DNA of 5,991 nt from VBCK01 sp035511515 (GTDB taxonomy: Bacteria > Pseudomonadota > Gammaproteobacteria > Burkholderiales > Burkholderiaceae_F), in NCBI GenBank assembly GCA_035511515.1, contig DATKFG010000120.1, forward strand, positions 1 to 5,991, given 5' to 3'. The notes beneath the pieces are model-generated. The model worked only from the letters and a program-made list of their open reading frames with translations, did not search any database and was not told where the DNA came from. Numbering within the stretch: the stretch's first letter is position 1; every line of letters begins with the position of its first letter. Shown here piece by piece: positions 5,527 to 5,991 of the stretch. The position numbers and the translations under genes were made by a program.

Positions 5527-5934
5527 CTACTTACTTGCCTTGCTTACAACGGGCGCCCCGGAGCACAGCCGATGCGCGTTGCGAGCCTCGATCTTGCCGA
5601 TGAAATCGGCCTCCGAATCGTGGGCGCTCCGGTACTCGCCGCTCTTGCGCGCGTCGGCCAGCGCTTGCTTGCTCGAGCCCTGCGTAAGCTGCAACCAGCG
5701 GCTGTGGACCTTGGCAGCACCGGTCGGATCCGACTTGGCGCAGTAGTCGAGCAGCGCCTCGGTGACCCCCAACGCGCGCGCGTCCGGCCCCTTGCCGTGG
5801 GACTCGGTCGGCGCCGCGGCGCCCTCCGAAGCCTTGGCCTTGGCCTCGACCGCACCGGCCGCGCCCGAACCGACGAGGCAGCCGCCGATCAGGAGCGCCA
5901 CGAAAACGGTCCGCTTGCCAAGGGATCTTCTCAC
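5527..5934 (-). CDS. Small exported two-cysteine protein, copy 1
   Basis: This is a 135-residue protein of unknown function, paralogous to 2279-2689. Residues 1-28 are an export signal (RRSLGKR, then a hydrophobic run, ending GAAGA). It includes LIGGC with C19, a loose lipobox, so this copy could be a lipoprotein; the other copy has no such cysteine. Residues 29-50 are an Ala/Lys/Glu-rich linker. The domain at about 51-128 has C65 (ALLDYC) and C124 (HRLC), spaced 59 residues as in the paralogue, plus shared EYR, KI and RNA segments. The domain looks helical, and the cysteines may pair. GTG 5934 has AGGA six bases upstream. The stop is TAG, 45 bp before the next gene. It is the first gene of the cluster visible in the window; bases 5935-5991 hold no recognisable promoter or gene. 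Confidence 0.82.
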   Translation of the reverse strand: MRRSLGKRTVFVALLIGGCLVGSGAAGAVEAKAKASEGAAAPTESHGKGPDARALGVTEALLDYCAKSDPTGAAKVHSRWLQLTQGSSKQALADARKSGEYRSAHDSEADFIGKIEARNAHRLCSGAPVVSKASK

Positions 5935-5991
5935 GTTCAGTCCTGGAATCGCTGCTGAGATCTTGCCGGAATCGCGAGTGGAGTCGTCGGA

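Overview
The window is GC-rich. All seven genes lie on the minus strand, and four of them use GTG starts. It looks like a proteobacterial chromosome, most likely a betaproteobacterium of the Burkholderiales type; that placement rests on composition and protein style, not on any marker gene. I see no rRNA, tRNA, CRISPR array, insertion sequence or phage gene.

Read in the direction of transcription (high to low coordinates) the genes are: (1) 5934-5527, a small exported protein with two cysteines; (2) 5481-4846, an exported protein with a low-complexity linker and a C-terminal all-beta-looking domain I cannot name; (3) 4768-3884, an exported LolA-like protein with a possible Tat signal; (4) 3751-2789, a second LolA-like protein with a Sec signal and a Pro/Ala-rich tail; (5) 2689-2279, a second small two-cysteine protein; (6) 2263-602, a monoheme cytochrome c fused to a type I periplasmic-binding-protein-like domain; (7) 593 to beyond position 1, a second cytochrome c of the same family, cut by the window edge. 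Gaps run from 8 to 132 bp and I see no convincing terminator, so the genes are probably one operon or two adjoining units. The cluster may continue on both sides.

Every product carries an export signal, so the whole set should act in the periplasm or at the envelope. Three families occur in two copies each (small two-Cys, LolA-like, cytochrome/binding-protein fusion) around one singleton. No permease, dehydrogenase, oxidase or regulator is visible. A cautious reading is an envelope system that binds a small or hydrophobic ligand (binding-protein and LolA-like folds) and couples it to electron transfer through single c-type hemes. The substrate is not determined by the sequence. Notable DNA features are a 51-bp in-frame tandem duplication and an adjacent C6/G7 inverted repeat just before the heme motif of gene 7, a 12-bp stem hairpin between genes 2 and 3, and a 15-bp palindrome upstream of gene 4.
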